NCBI GenBank assembly: GCA_030141605.1
Contig: JAQGDQ010000025.1
Span: forward strand, 602,907 to 666,906
Direction of reading: 5' to 3'
Origin: Tubiluchus corallicola
Taxonomy: Eukaryota > Priapulida > Priapulimorpha > Priapulimorphida > Tubiluchidae
Length of the DNA: 64,000 nt
This document shows, piece after piece, positions 36,832-48,254 of the stretch; the first letter of the stretch is position 1, and the number at the start of each line of letters is the position of its first letter. Made by a program: the position numbers and the translations under genes. Below the pieces are notes generated by a model. That model was not told the origin of the DNA. It did not search any database and saw nothing but the letters and a program-made list of their open reading frames with translations.

Positions 36832-39800
36832 TTAAGTATAAAAGATTATTTCGGGAATTTGTCCGTCTTCAACAGACGTTCCGTTGTTGTTGCCAGCTGC
36901 ATAGGTGAAGTGGAACATGACCCGTGCACAAGTGGGTGACTCATGGACAATTCTCTGGAGCCCCTTGGTCCCATAATGTGAATCTGGCCCCTGATAACAA
37001 AAATTTGTTTTATTTACAGAAAGATACGTCACCCCAAAAATATGTCTCTGTAAACTTAACAAAGAAACTGCATTCTAAGTGCATTCTGTACAGCTGTTAT
37101 CACTTGAACGTATCACAGATAACAGTCAACCAAATGGAGGTAGATTATTATATATAAAAACTTTTATCTAAGTAAACTCTCAACTCTATCACATCTAATG
37201 CTTATAGTGCTCAAATGACAACTGGCTGGGCTGGAACAAGCAAAAAGCTTGGGCTCAATTCCTAGGCTGGGAATTTTTCTCTACCAGTCTGATGATTACA
37301 ATTCCTTCAGCCAGCTACTAATTAGTAACCTATCTTACTTGCTACAGATGAAGTAACAACATGCACTCATATCTCGGTTTGACGGACCTCGCTTTTACGG
37401 ATATCGGAAGAATCAAACAAAAACTGGACCATTCAAAGTCCCGCATACTACGGACACAGTCCCTAGTTTCACGAGTTGACCGCTAGTTGTTGGGCCATCA
37501 CTTTGTTTACATCATTACATCAGTGTAACCATGTGTATATCTCTATGTATAAAAATATGCAGAGTTACTTGAGTCAATTGCTTTTACATAGCAGCGGCCC
37601 ATACTAGACGTTTTTGAGACAATTATGCAATTGATTCTACATCACCGTGAGTCTAATACACGGCACCTACTGCATTAGCTTAGTATCGGTAAATGCAGAC
37701 AATCGGCAAATTTGGATCGACGTCTCCCCGCTTTTGTCCAGCAAACCGAGATATGCGTGTATTAACATGATTGGTCAATGAAATAGAAATCTCTAAAAGC
37801 AAAGGAAAATGTGTCAATACCTTTAATGTTGCACATGCAGTGTAATTTGTACTGGGTGCAATTTCTATTGGTTTCTTGAACATGACTCTAAATGTTCCGT
37901 TTGTTCCATCACAGGTGAAGCTGGTGTCATTTTGTCCCATGACTTTTTCGGTACTTGTATGAATTATCTGTAAACAGAACACGTGTTTAGCACACTATTA
38001 GAACTGATTAAGGTTTCAGATAGATTACATAAGCAAACTATAGAATACGCAAATCATGGTTTAATGTTTTACACAAACTAGTTTTTCAAATTTCAAAATT
38101 CATAAAATTGAATTACACAAATACTTCAACAGCCTGCTAGGTTCAAATCAAATGCAAATCTTAAATAGTTTACAGACTTCGACATAAAGATACACATCAC
38201 TTTGACATCTATCGAAAATTGTATTTGAATATGTTTTTTATTTTAATTCGAAATAGCTTTAAGGTGAGACAGTCTATCCTTGTTGTGCACTATGCGCATC
38301 TTCTAAATTTTAAATAGAATTTTCATACTTAGCAGCATTTTGTAAGTTACCTGTATATTTACAGCAAATTCAGCAGGACCATGAATTGACCCATATAAGC
38401 CAAATCCAACAACATGGATTCTTTGATCCACTCTAAACCTAAAAATGCATAAAAACACAATGAATTACTTTTAGACAATGGCTATACTGTTTCACATGGG
38501 GTATAGTAAAACATGTACATATAAGTCCATCCAAATATTAGTGATTACCATGACATTTAGAAGTAGCTCTAATTAAACATCTAAATTTGTAAGTATACCC
38601 TAATTTTCAGTCTATACATAATTAATAAAATGTGTCACCTTATAACAAATCAGTGTCATAAATTTGCATAACTCTATACAAGCTTCAATGCTTTCATGTC
38701 AATGACTGAAAATACTACAAAATTCAGAAAAATCAATACTGGAATATCTGCCACGAATATCTTCTGATAAGGAGCATTCACACAAGACATGACGTTCAGT
38801 TTGTACAGAGGGCTGGTATAGACCACACCGACATATTCTACTTTCTCTAGGTGTTATTGGACTATTCCATCGACCAAGCTCAATGGCTAAATTATGATCA
38901 GAAGGTCTCATTCTAGACCACTGAATCCGGTGTTTCTCATTATAACCTAACTTCGTACTATATACTGGACTAGGATCCAAATACGGGTTTCATACACTTG
39001 TATGCTGCAACTTTACTCCTGTTCATACCATTGTGTAGATCACCCTTTCTTTGTGAAATGTCAGCTAGTACCGGGTTTTCACGTAGAGATGCTACTTCAA
39101 ATAAATAATCAGCAAACTGACATCCGAGATGCTACTTCAAAGAAATAATTAGCAAACTGACATCCAAGATTTCTGGCTTGCCGTTAGACGGTTAAGAGAG
39201 GCAAAAGTTTCACTTCTAAACGGAATACCTTACTAAAGAAGTTTAGTCAATTGCTGACGCTTAATACAAGCGCTTATAGATGGTAGCTCAATTTCCAACA
39301 AGCATAACTCATTATGAGTACTGCGTCTTACACCAAGACACACCTTGATGCAGTCCATACCAAGAGTTTTAACTTAGCTCCAGATGTCTTACTCCAGGAT
39401 TTACAGCTGCATAACACCGAAGATGTGAGAGCAGAACTTAAGACCAACTTTTTAATTCAAAATGGACAAGATATACTTCTGTTGATAAATAATTCATATT
39501 TAAACTTATGCTTGAGTTTACCACTGAAATGTCCTAGAAGAACAGATGAAATCAAACCATCATCTGTTAAAAAAGCCCCAAGATAATCATACGTAGAGCA
39601 ATAGTTCACAGATCACCTAGCATCACAGGGGCCCTACATTCCGGAGTACCACTGATGACCATAAATTTAGTCTTCACTTAACTGATGATCATTCCACAAC
39701 TGTTGCAAAATTGCTGCAAAATATGTAACTGTGATAAGCATTTTTCTCTAGAAGAGGCAAATAAAACCAAGTCACCCATCATGAAGAATCTGTTTAACTA

Positions 39801-42228
39801 GTATCACGATCTAATTCTTTTAACTGTCGTTTCAGAAGATTCATGAATAATGTGAAGAGAAAAGGACCAGAGGGAGAGCCTTGTTTTACTCCATAAGTAC
39901 ACATAGCCGTAATGCATTAAATATTTCCTACATTTATAGTTATTGTCTTTTACTTACACAATTCTGTCGCTTGTCCCACTATATCCCCAGCGACTTTCAA
40001 TTTTCTGAAATCTACAAACAGTTTGGTTCTTTCTGGTCATGCAGCAGCGTGGCATGTCTAAAAAGTTGACTGGCGGCTTTGGATTTATTGTAAAATGAAG
40101 AAACAAACTGACCACCTCCTTGTCGGTCAAAACACCAGACTACGAAAAAATACATCTTTTAATCTTAACAATAAAAATAGTGTCATACAGGATAATGCAG
40201 CAAGTGTTAATGGATACATTAAAAAAGCAAAATGTTATGGAAAAAGTTTTCTGAATGTATAAATTTAAACAAAAAAAATTCTAATGAAAACTAGTAACTA
40301 TGAACAAGGTGTGAAAGGATATATATCCATCTAAGCCACTTCTGCTGGGTTAATGGCTATGCAGTCTCTTAGAAGATTATCACTGTTGATGAGTTAGATT
40401 CTAGTTTTGTCACAATCACCTACATTATGACCTCCTGCTACGTAGAGCTAGATGTCGGCTTGCAGAGAGTGAAATTTTATAAAAAAGCTAGCATTTGTTT
40501 AAATCGCCACAGAAAATAAAACCACAGTCATTTTTAACCAAATTAAAAAACCACTGGAAAAATTTCGTTAATACTTAATACAAGGAGGGTTAACAGGATG
40601 ACACAGAGCCAAGAATGAGCGAAATAACTCAGTGACCACAAGGCAAAATTAGCTATGCATTTAAGCACAGGGTGTGGCTTGTAAATAGGTGACCACCAAG
40701 ATAATAGTATTTTGGCTTTTTCTCTCATTGGAGAATGCTTAGACATTATTCTTGATAATGAGGTATACTTGTTCCAAGTTCTGTAACCTAGTGGTAGAGT
40801 TCCCACACTCCACCACATAGGCTCAATATTCACTTCTGGCAGTATCACGTATAAACCTAGCCTGTTTAACTTGTGGAAAGCATATATATACATAAGCAAC
40901 CGAATTGTGGCTGCCAGATCGATGGCTAATGTTAGTTATATCCTTGATAATGAACTAAGATCGATCACAAACATCTCTTTGAGTAGGCCCTGCCCTTAAC
41001 TGCTTCAGGTGTACAGTGTGCCAAATTGCGTAGAAAACAACCAGTTTTCGCACAACCATCAACATTAGTAAATGCTGTTACATTACATACAAAACCAATA
41101 GTGGGTATAAAAACCAACCTGAGCAGGTCCACTAGCAAATTCCTCAATGGTCATTAGAGGGAACCGAATGAGGTGTAAAGCTTGACCAAGCACCTGCCTC
41201 TGGTTATCTGGATTTGCAGTGAGATTACATCTTGCACATTCTGCGATAGACCATCGACTCACAGCAGTGAAAAGTTTTGCTTCGCCAATACGCAGCGTGT
41301 CCCTCTCAAGAACTGAGACCAGGGTTTCCCGATCAATATCGGTAAATCCCTCAGCAGCAAAAGCTTCGACTGTGCTTTTGTCGATTGTTTCCAAACATAA
41401 AGCGGCAAGATGTGGTTCGTCGAACAAACGTGCTTGCGTGAGCAGCATGAAAGCATTATCACTACTCAAATTCTGCTTCAGAAATTCCACGCAGTGCTTC
41501 TCAAGTGCTGGAATGGCATACTTCTTTGCTGTGTAGAGGGTTGTCATAACATTCTCTGGCTCTATCTGTACTTCATCTGAATACAAGAAACGAAGTACTG
41601 CAAGGAATGCAGACGGCTCAACATCTGGGAGCTCAATTTCTGTTTTCATCTTTTCAGCCATGTCGCCATTGAACATTGCATCAAATACTGCGCTGCCCAC
41701 TGACAAAACAAATCTGTGTGCAGGTATGCGTTGAAAATGTGGCTTTTTGCCAACAAGAAAGTGCACGTCTGCCAGTACTTGATTGTTAAACAAAAATGCG
41801 AGTCGTTCTCGACAGGTTGTTTTGCTGGCTTGCCAGTTGTGATACTGGAAATTGTACCACACTGAGTTGTGAGGCAAAGCATTGCTTACATCCTGTGATG
41901 TCCTAGAATCAGTGCTTTGACTGCAAGACTGTCCACATTGAAGCCTGTTGCAAGGACGATTCAAATTACAGAACTGGGTGGTCTCCAACTCCATAAAGTT
42001 TGCAACCTCTAGTTCACCAAAGTTATTAGCAGGCGGCCCACTGGTAGTTACGCCTGAACAGCTCGAAGAAGCCACTGCAGCAACAACATTTTGCATTCCC
42101 ACTTCACCGTCCTGTACATTAGTATTACTGGTTACATCAGATTCATCTGAATGGCTCTGCTCACTAGAAACATTATCATCAAGTTCTTGGCCATTTCTCT
42201 CTGTCTTATCCAGATTGGAGGATGCCAT
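36832..42228 (-). CDS. BTBD6: BTB-BACK-PHR protein, BTBD6/BTBD3 type, complete
   Basis: Five coding exons: 41,119-42,228, 39,958-40,139, 38,351-38,438, 37,821-37,967 and 36,832-36,990, giving 561 residues with phase closed at every GT-AG junction. Residues 1-140 are Ser/Asn-rich and poorly ordered. The BTB domain follows (about 148-250, [10 protein letters not shown]...[19 protein letters not shown]), then BACK (about 255-365). A C-terminal PHR domain (about 371-561) contains [67 protein letters not shown] and the ending [20 protein letters not shown]. Proteins of this type are substrate adaptors for cullin-3 ubiquitin ligases and act in neural development (family knowledge; the fly relative is lute). 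BTBD3 and BTBD6 cannot be separated by eye. A possible 5' untranslated exon border (TTTTCCAG) lies at about 42,280. Confidence 0.93.
37364..37759. mobile_element. pogo/Tigger-like MITE
   Basis: A 396-bp element in BTBD6 intron 4. The left end reads CACTCATATCTCGGTTTGAC and the right end, on the other strand, CACGCATATCTCGGTTTGCT; both are followed by GGAC. The right flank is TA and the left is TG, so a decayed TA duplication is plausible. ATRTCTCGGTT-type termini are usual in pogo-group mariner elements (family knowledge). No coding capacity. Confidence 0.7.
38690..39900 (-). mobile_element. Degraded LINE relic in BTBD6 intron 2
   Basis: Minus-strand blocks in order: [20 protein letters not shown] (about 39,825-39,885); [20 protein letters not shown] (about 39,720-39,780), where the catalytic ADD is now [22 protein letters not shown]; and a C-terminal open frame at 38,699-38,980 with [20 protein letters not shown] followed by a Cys/His-rich stretch. 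These are reverse-transcriptase and C-terminal zinc-knuckle-like parts of a non-LTR element with stops and shifts. A 41-base unit (AGATGCTACTTCAAA...CTGACATCC) is duplicated in tandem at about 39,085-39,165. The relic begins within about 60 bases of the exon-2 donor. Confidence 0.7.
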
Positions 42229-42344
42229 TCCACCAGCAGCTTCTCAGTAAGTTTAGATAACGACTACATATATCAAAACCTGGAAAATATGTTTGTTCAC
42301 TTAAAGTGTAGAATTATATCTAACACGTCATCATTTTACCTAAA

Positions 42345-45300
42345 ATTCAATTCAATTCAATTTATTTATTATCTCCGTTAGAATGATAAAAATAAAGTAT
42401 AAAGAATACATGCAATATTTTGAAGCAAAGGAGAAGGGCAGCGAAGAACCCGTAGGTTATCAAGTCAGCCACCCTTAAATAGTTATGATTAAATAAACTT
42501 AATTATGGCATCGTTATCAATTTAAATTTGTATTCGGTTGATGTGTGTTAATTTGGCAATTAAATGATTGGTATCCTAATACTGTAGAACATATAGTTTA
42601 AATAACGAAAGATTTACAATTCTAAAATACTGTGAATCATGCGAAGCAAACACAATAAAAATAACTTGAGAATTTTAAGATAACAGAAACTAAAAAATCC
42701 GGCAAAAAAACAATAAACAGTAGAATGATCAACCAAAGCTGTCAAGAAAAAATATAATAGATTAAACCAAGGAAAAATAAGGCAAATATAAATCATACAA
42801 AACAAAACAAGAAACAGAAGCAAATAAGAAAAAAACAAAACTGAAATGTTGTAATAATAACATCAATGACTGAATTTGTCGAGAAAGAAAATATAATAAA
42901 TTAAACCATCGAAAAACAATTTCAACTGTAAATCAGACAAAATGAAATCAAAATACAACAAAAACTTAAACAAAATCTTTAAGTGTCGAAGCAATGAAAA
43001 AAATATGTATAGTATTACAAGTATATAAGCAAAATGTCTCATTTATTTGTATCCTGCAATAAGTTGTTTTTTATAGTTTAGAATTAACTTTTTGTAGTTA
43101 CTTGACTTTAACTGGTCTGGTAATGAATTCCACAGCAAAGATCCTTGGTGTTTTAAAGAATTCTGGCCTTTAGATGAGTTAAATCTTTCAATAAAATAAG
43201 ATTGGGTTGTAGCAAACCTAGTAGAGTGGTGATGCATGTGACATGCTAAAGTATAATAATTGCTGAAGAGATCTGGAAGTGAATTATTTTTGAATTTATG
43301 TACAAACTTGAGCAATTCTAATTTATACAGATCATATACTTTTAGTAGATTTAGTTGCAAATACAAAGGTGTTACATGTTCCCTTTTGCTAGTAAATGTT
43401 ATAAGTTTGATAATCTTGTTTTGTTTAGAAACCAATGATTTTAAGACCGATGCTGAAGCACTACCCCAGGCGAGAATGCCATAAGTCAGATATGGCATGA
43501 CAAGAGAAGAATATAAGAGCCGTAGTGCATCTACATTTATGTAGTGTCGCATTCTAGCTAATACTCCACTTAATTTGCTAATTTTGTTGACTATATGCTG
43601 AACATGTGTTTTCCAAGTAATTCTACTATCTATAAATATACCAAGATATTTGATTTCTGTTGTAGATTGAATAGTACAACCTCCCATATTTATGTTTAAA
43701 CTATTGTTATGTTGCTTGTTTCCAATTAACATATATTTTGTTTTTTTATAATTTATCGATAGCTTATTTGCTTGCATCCATTTATTAATATTGTCCAGTT
43801 CCACATTTACTGAATGTTCTAATGTTTTGATATTTTGGTGTGATAAAAATAAGTTTGTATCGTCTGCAAACAATCTGGTGTTAAATTGCGAACAAGATGG
43901 CAGATCGTTAATATATAAAAGAAATAACAATGGCCCCAATGTAGAACCCTGTGGGACACCACAGGTTATATCAGCAAGTTTAGAATCCGATGAGTCAATA
44001 GACGTAAACTGTTTCCTATTAGTAAGGTAAGACGTGAAAAGCGCAAGAGGACGTCCCCTGATACCATAGTATGATAACAAAATGTCATGTTGTACCGTGT
44101 CGAATGCTTTCGATAAATCTAAAAATATAGCACAAGTAGTTTTCCCCTTATCAATATTCGCAAGAAAGTTTTCAATTATTTCTGACACAGCTAAAGATGT
44201 AGAATGATTTTTTCTGAATCCAAATTGGAATTTAGTTAAAATTTGTTCTTTTAAAAGAAATTTAGCTAGCCTAGAGTAAATTAATTTTTCAAAAATCTTT
44301 GATATGGGAGATAAGAGAGATATTGGCCTATAATTAGTGGGATTAATGGGAGAATCAGATTTGTAAATCGGGATTATTTTTGCAATTTTCAACACGTCAG
44401 GATAGATACCCTCTTCTACACATTTATTTGACAGCATAGTTAATAATGGAGTAATAATGGACTGTGAAATTTTAAAAAACTGATTTGAGATGTTTTCGGG
44501 TCCTGCCGATTTATTGGTTTTTAATGCAGCAATAGCAGAGGAAACTTCATACTCGATAATTGGCGCAAAAAAAGAAGGAGTTCTGATTAGGCATTCTAAG
44601 GAAAGAATCAAATGTTATTGGAGTAGGTGGTACTTTTTTTACCATATCAGAACCAACCGATGCAAAATAATTATTCATGAATTCACAGATAGCAGGGGGT
44701 TCCGTAATCTCAGCATGATTTATTACTAGTTTAGTTGGAGTTATGCGCTGCTTGTTTTGTCCATTGATCAAATCATTCAATGTTGCCCAAGTCTTTCTAA
44801 TATTAGTTTTATTATCATGTAGTAAAGTACAATAATAATTTCTTTTGGCTAAATTTATGAGATGATTAAGTTTATTAGAAAATTGTTTATATTGATTAAT
44901 TTTTAAGATACTAGTTGTAGTCTTACAGTCCTTGTATAATCTACTTTTAGTTTTCATTGACACAAGAATACCTTTAGTTAACCATGGCTTGGAGAAAGTT
45001 ACTTTTTCAGTTCTTGACAATGTCTTAAGTGGGGCATGTTTATTAAGAACTTCTTGATATATTTGGAAAAAGGTACAGAAGGCAGAATTAGTTGGCACCT
45101 CGGAAAAGTCAACAGTCAACACATCGATCTTATTTTGCAAATCCTCCAGAAATAAAATCATGTTAAAATTCCGTTTATCCCTGATTTTAATTTTCTTTTT
45201 AACTATTAAGTTACCAATATTTTTAATAATAGCAAACACTGGTAGATGATCCGACACTTCATAGAGTATAATACCAGATATAATTGGATTAGATAGATTA

Positions 45301-45670
45301 TTTGTATATATATGGTCAATAAGTGTCTGAGAATGGTTTGTTATTCGAGTTGGTCGTGTTACTAATGGAAAAAACTGATTAGAGTAAAGTAAATTCAAAT
45401 AATCTGCAATAAATGTTTTTTCTTCTATTTGCATAAGATTTAGATTAATATCGCCACAGATATAACAAGTCTTTCCTGACTTGTTAATGGCTGATAATAT
45501 AGAGTCCATCTCGCTGTGAAAATGATGGACATTGGTATTTGGGTGTCGATAGATCACTCCAAATGTGATTGGTTTCTTTTTACCAGGTACTTCAACATCA
45601 AGCCACATATCCTCAACTTGTATACAAAATAGGTGACCATCACTATATGTGAAAGAAATAAAAATACAGG
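42345..45670 (-). mobile_element. LINE 1, 5'-truncated, CR1/L2-Jockey group
   Basis: The 3' end is at about 42,345 with an (AATTG)n-type tail; the 3' UTR (42,365-43,040) includes the GGGCAGCGAAGAACCCGTAG block also seen near 15,220. The polymerase frame is at 43,043-44,611 and the endonuclease frame at 44,547-45,608. The 5' end appears truncated near 45,670, inside the endonuclease. It lies just upstream of the BTBD6 start in the same orientation, possibly inside a 5' untranslated intron. It shares domain order with the LINE at 48,255-50,755 and is clearly of the same clade. Confidence 0.85.
43043..45608 (-). pseudogene. LINE 1 endonuclease-reverse transcriptase, frame-broken
   Basis: The endonuclease part (45,608 to about 44,560) has GVIYRHPNTN, CYICGDINLNL, TLIDHIYTNNL and EVSDHLPVFAI, the conserved C-terminal half of an APE-type nuclease. 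The polymerase part has NYRPISLLSPISKIFEKLI, FGFRKNHSTSLA, FLDLSKAFDTVQHD, GVPQGSTLGPLLFLLYINDL and the catalytic FADDTNLF. The two frames overlap at 44,547-44,611; a one-base slip in a T7 run at about 44,567-44,573 (minus sense, coding SFFF) explains the split. Three codons after DTVQHDILL are missing relative to the second LINE. The copy is probably dead. Confidence 0.85.
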
Positions 45671-45674
45671 TAGA

Positions 45675-46763
45675 GCTTTTAGTCGCATATGTTTATTTCT
45701 TTGAGTCGCACAATTACATAAATCTGTTCTGCCAAACTAGCCCAGCTGTGGTAAAATTTAAAAATAATGACATAAGCTGGACTTTCATGACTTTTCGTGT
45801 CACTGCTTTCTCAAAATTGATCACTGTTCAAAGTAACACAAATTTAACTGTCTATGTATTGTTTAACTGTCTTTTGTTCAGACTGCTTAAACTGTGTTTT
45901 GTATTGTAACATCTTGTTTTTTACTTTTCATAGTGTACTATTTTTATTTAATTACCACAAGACATCTTCACTCCTTCATAATGATGTCGCCTGAAAACCA
46001 TGAATTTAGTGTTTTACTAAAATTACACAAAGGGCTTAGAACAATTACACTTGTTTTCGGATTTTGACACGTGTCGCAAACTTTACAATCAATTCAATTT
46101 CAATTCATTGCTCAAATACATAAATATAATGTACACCGGCAAAACACAATACAATATAATGTACATCGGCAAAACACAATACAATGCCAGTGAATTTCAA
46201 ACAGTCTGTCAAATACTGCCATCAATTGCAAAAAAGTAGTTCAGTGCATGTTGTACCTTGCACTTAAATTACGCGAATACCTGTTATTAGTATAGGAGGT
46301 ACAGCGGAATCACGGAATGAGCATATCCTTTTAAGAGCCTTGACTTTTACAGTTTTTCTTAACTTTAACGACGAAGTGTATGGACAGTTTTCTCCTTCAA
46401 GGTTCACACTTCACTAGTTCACATTACAGACATTTGCTGAACAAACATCACCGACTCACTAAGGTTTGAAATATAGATGTTCAAGCCTCCAATCCTGTCC
46501 AGTTTAAATCTCGTCTCGATAGACACTGGAAATGCAATCCTGAAAAAAACAGACCCCATGTTGCCACAATGGCAACAAGACACCTCGTTGTGCTACGCTT
46601 CATGATCGCAGTGTAGCCACCTATTTTGTTCACTTTTTATATTAATAAAGTAAACGAGGAAGAGTGGAGAGGTCCATAAGCTATTTATGCTTAACCTCTA
46701 CCCTTCGACGATAACGGTAATTATTAAATAATTAACGAAAGGCCACTTTCAAATGAAAACTGC
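45675..46763. other. Unassigned AT-rich stretch
   Basis: No exon seen. A 30-base unit (AATGTACACCGGCAAAACAC plus AATACAATAT) is repeated in tandem at about 46,128-46,188. The rest resembles nothing I know. Confidence 0.4.
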
Positions 46764-47401
46764 ATCCGGAACAGAGATGGGCGGATATAACTTTCTTGTT
46801 TATCCCTACTGTCAATATACGCATCCTTAAAATCCGCAGCTTGAATGAAATTTGAATATCTGCGTATCCGCATTCGAATTTGAATCGGAAGTGGTGCTGA
46901 CAAGCCACTGGCATAGTGGAGTCTAGTTTTTTGCTGGATTAACTACTGTGTTTACCAGTCTTAAGGGCAGATTTGTTTTATTTTAGAGTTCTGTCCGCCC
47001 AATGTCTACAATAGACGTAATGGGCATATGATGATGATGACGATGATGATGTATCCGCATTCCACAATAATGTAGGCAAAAAATTAAATAGGCTGGTATG
47101 TGTGCCCTATTATTAAAAGGCAGTGACTAAAGATAGGGACCCGTATCCGGAACTGCAGCAATTAAAAATAAGGATCCGTGTCTCGAAAGCATTCACTAGA
47201 AAATACGGATCGATCCATACGGCGAACGATATTACGAGAAAATAAGCCGTACCGCGCAAGTTATTGACGAGATAAGGATCGGCGTCGGAGAGGGGTATAT
47301 CAGTTTCTTGTTTATCCGCACCCTCAAATCCACAATTGTAGATTTCCGCATCGCCAGATCCGCGGATTGGGTGAAATTGAATATCCTCATCTTACGTGAT
47401 C

Positions 47402-47522
47402 CATAGATAGGACATATCACGTTGAAAACACCGGTTCGTGTCTGATCACCGAAGTTAAGCAACGTAGAGCATGGTTAGTACTTAGATGGGTGTCCGCCTA
47501 GGAATACCAGGTGCTGTAGGCC
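47402..47522 (+). pseudogene. 5S rRNA-like unit (5S pseudogene or 5S-derived SINE head)
   Basis: About 121 bases, the normal 5S length. Recognisable 5S blocks run in order: CACGTTGAAAACACCGGTTC, GTCTGATCACCGAAGTTAAG, the internal control region with GCATGGTTAGTACTTAGATG, then GGTGTCCGCCTAGGAATACC and AGGTGCTGTAGGC. The first and last bases no longer pair well (CATAGATAGG against CTGTAGGCCT) and no T-run terminator follows. Instead, GC-rich sequence continues to about 47,740, which suggests a 5S-headed SINE or a dispersed pseudogene rather than a working array gene. Confidence 0.8.
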
Positions 47523-47740
47523 TGCGGGATGTCCACACTGTATCTTAACACTAGGCGGGGAGCTGCTCAAGCAGCCAACGGCTAGAGGGCGGAGGAAGTC
47601 AAGTGACCCAACAGGAGTGGAGCCCCGAAGGCGGACCAGTGCAGGATGCTCACTGACTCCGACAGCTCCTGCAGCCAACTTGGTGCCAAACGTCCGCATT
47701 CTTTGGACTACACCAGGGAGGAAGAGCGGAGGCATTACTA
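47523..47740 (+). repeat. GC-rich block attached to the 5S-like unit
   Basis: A compositional island in AT-rich surroundings, directly continuous with the 5S-like unit. It contains GGCGGGGAGCTGCTCAAGCA and CCCCGAAGGCGGACCAGTGC. No coding match. It is likely the body of the same repeat, but I see only this one copy in the window. Confidence 0.4.
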
Positions 47741-48254
47741 AATGAGCATTCTACACTCACAGTGCACAAAAGTTTTTTGACAGGGTCATTGGTCAAAAAC
47801 TCTTCAAACAAACACTTTACATACAGCATAATTAAACACATAATTACAGTAATAATACAGATATTTGAGGCCTTTAAGTGGTCGAAATAGTTCAGTAAGG
47901 AGTTTTGTAACTGTTTTTCGGCATTAAGGATACAAAATTTAGGTTTTAATTCACAAACAGAAATTATTGTCTTCTAATCAGCGAATTAACTACTTTTCAT
48001 GAACTAGCTTTATAGTTTCTTAATATGAAGCGTGGGGTTATAATCGCAAATCAATAATAAATTACTAGCCAGTCCCCAATTTTATTTGTAAACCTTCAAC
48101 AACGAAACACTCAGCACGATACATACATCACTCGATCTAATCATGCCCATCACACCACACCATAAACCATAACAGACTCGAGTAAAAAACTATAATATAT
48201 GTAATTACGAGAAACGTTTTACTTTAGGAATTTCCAGGTGAAATTTGGGAACTA

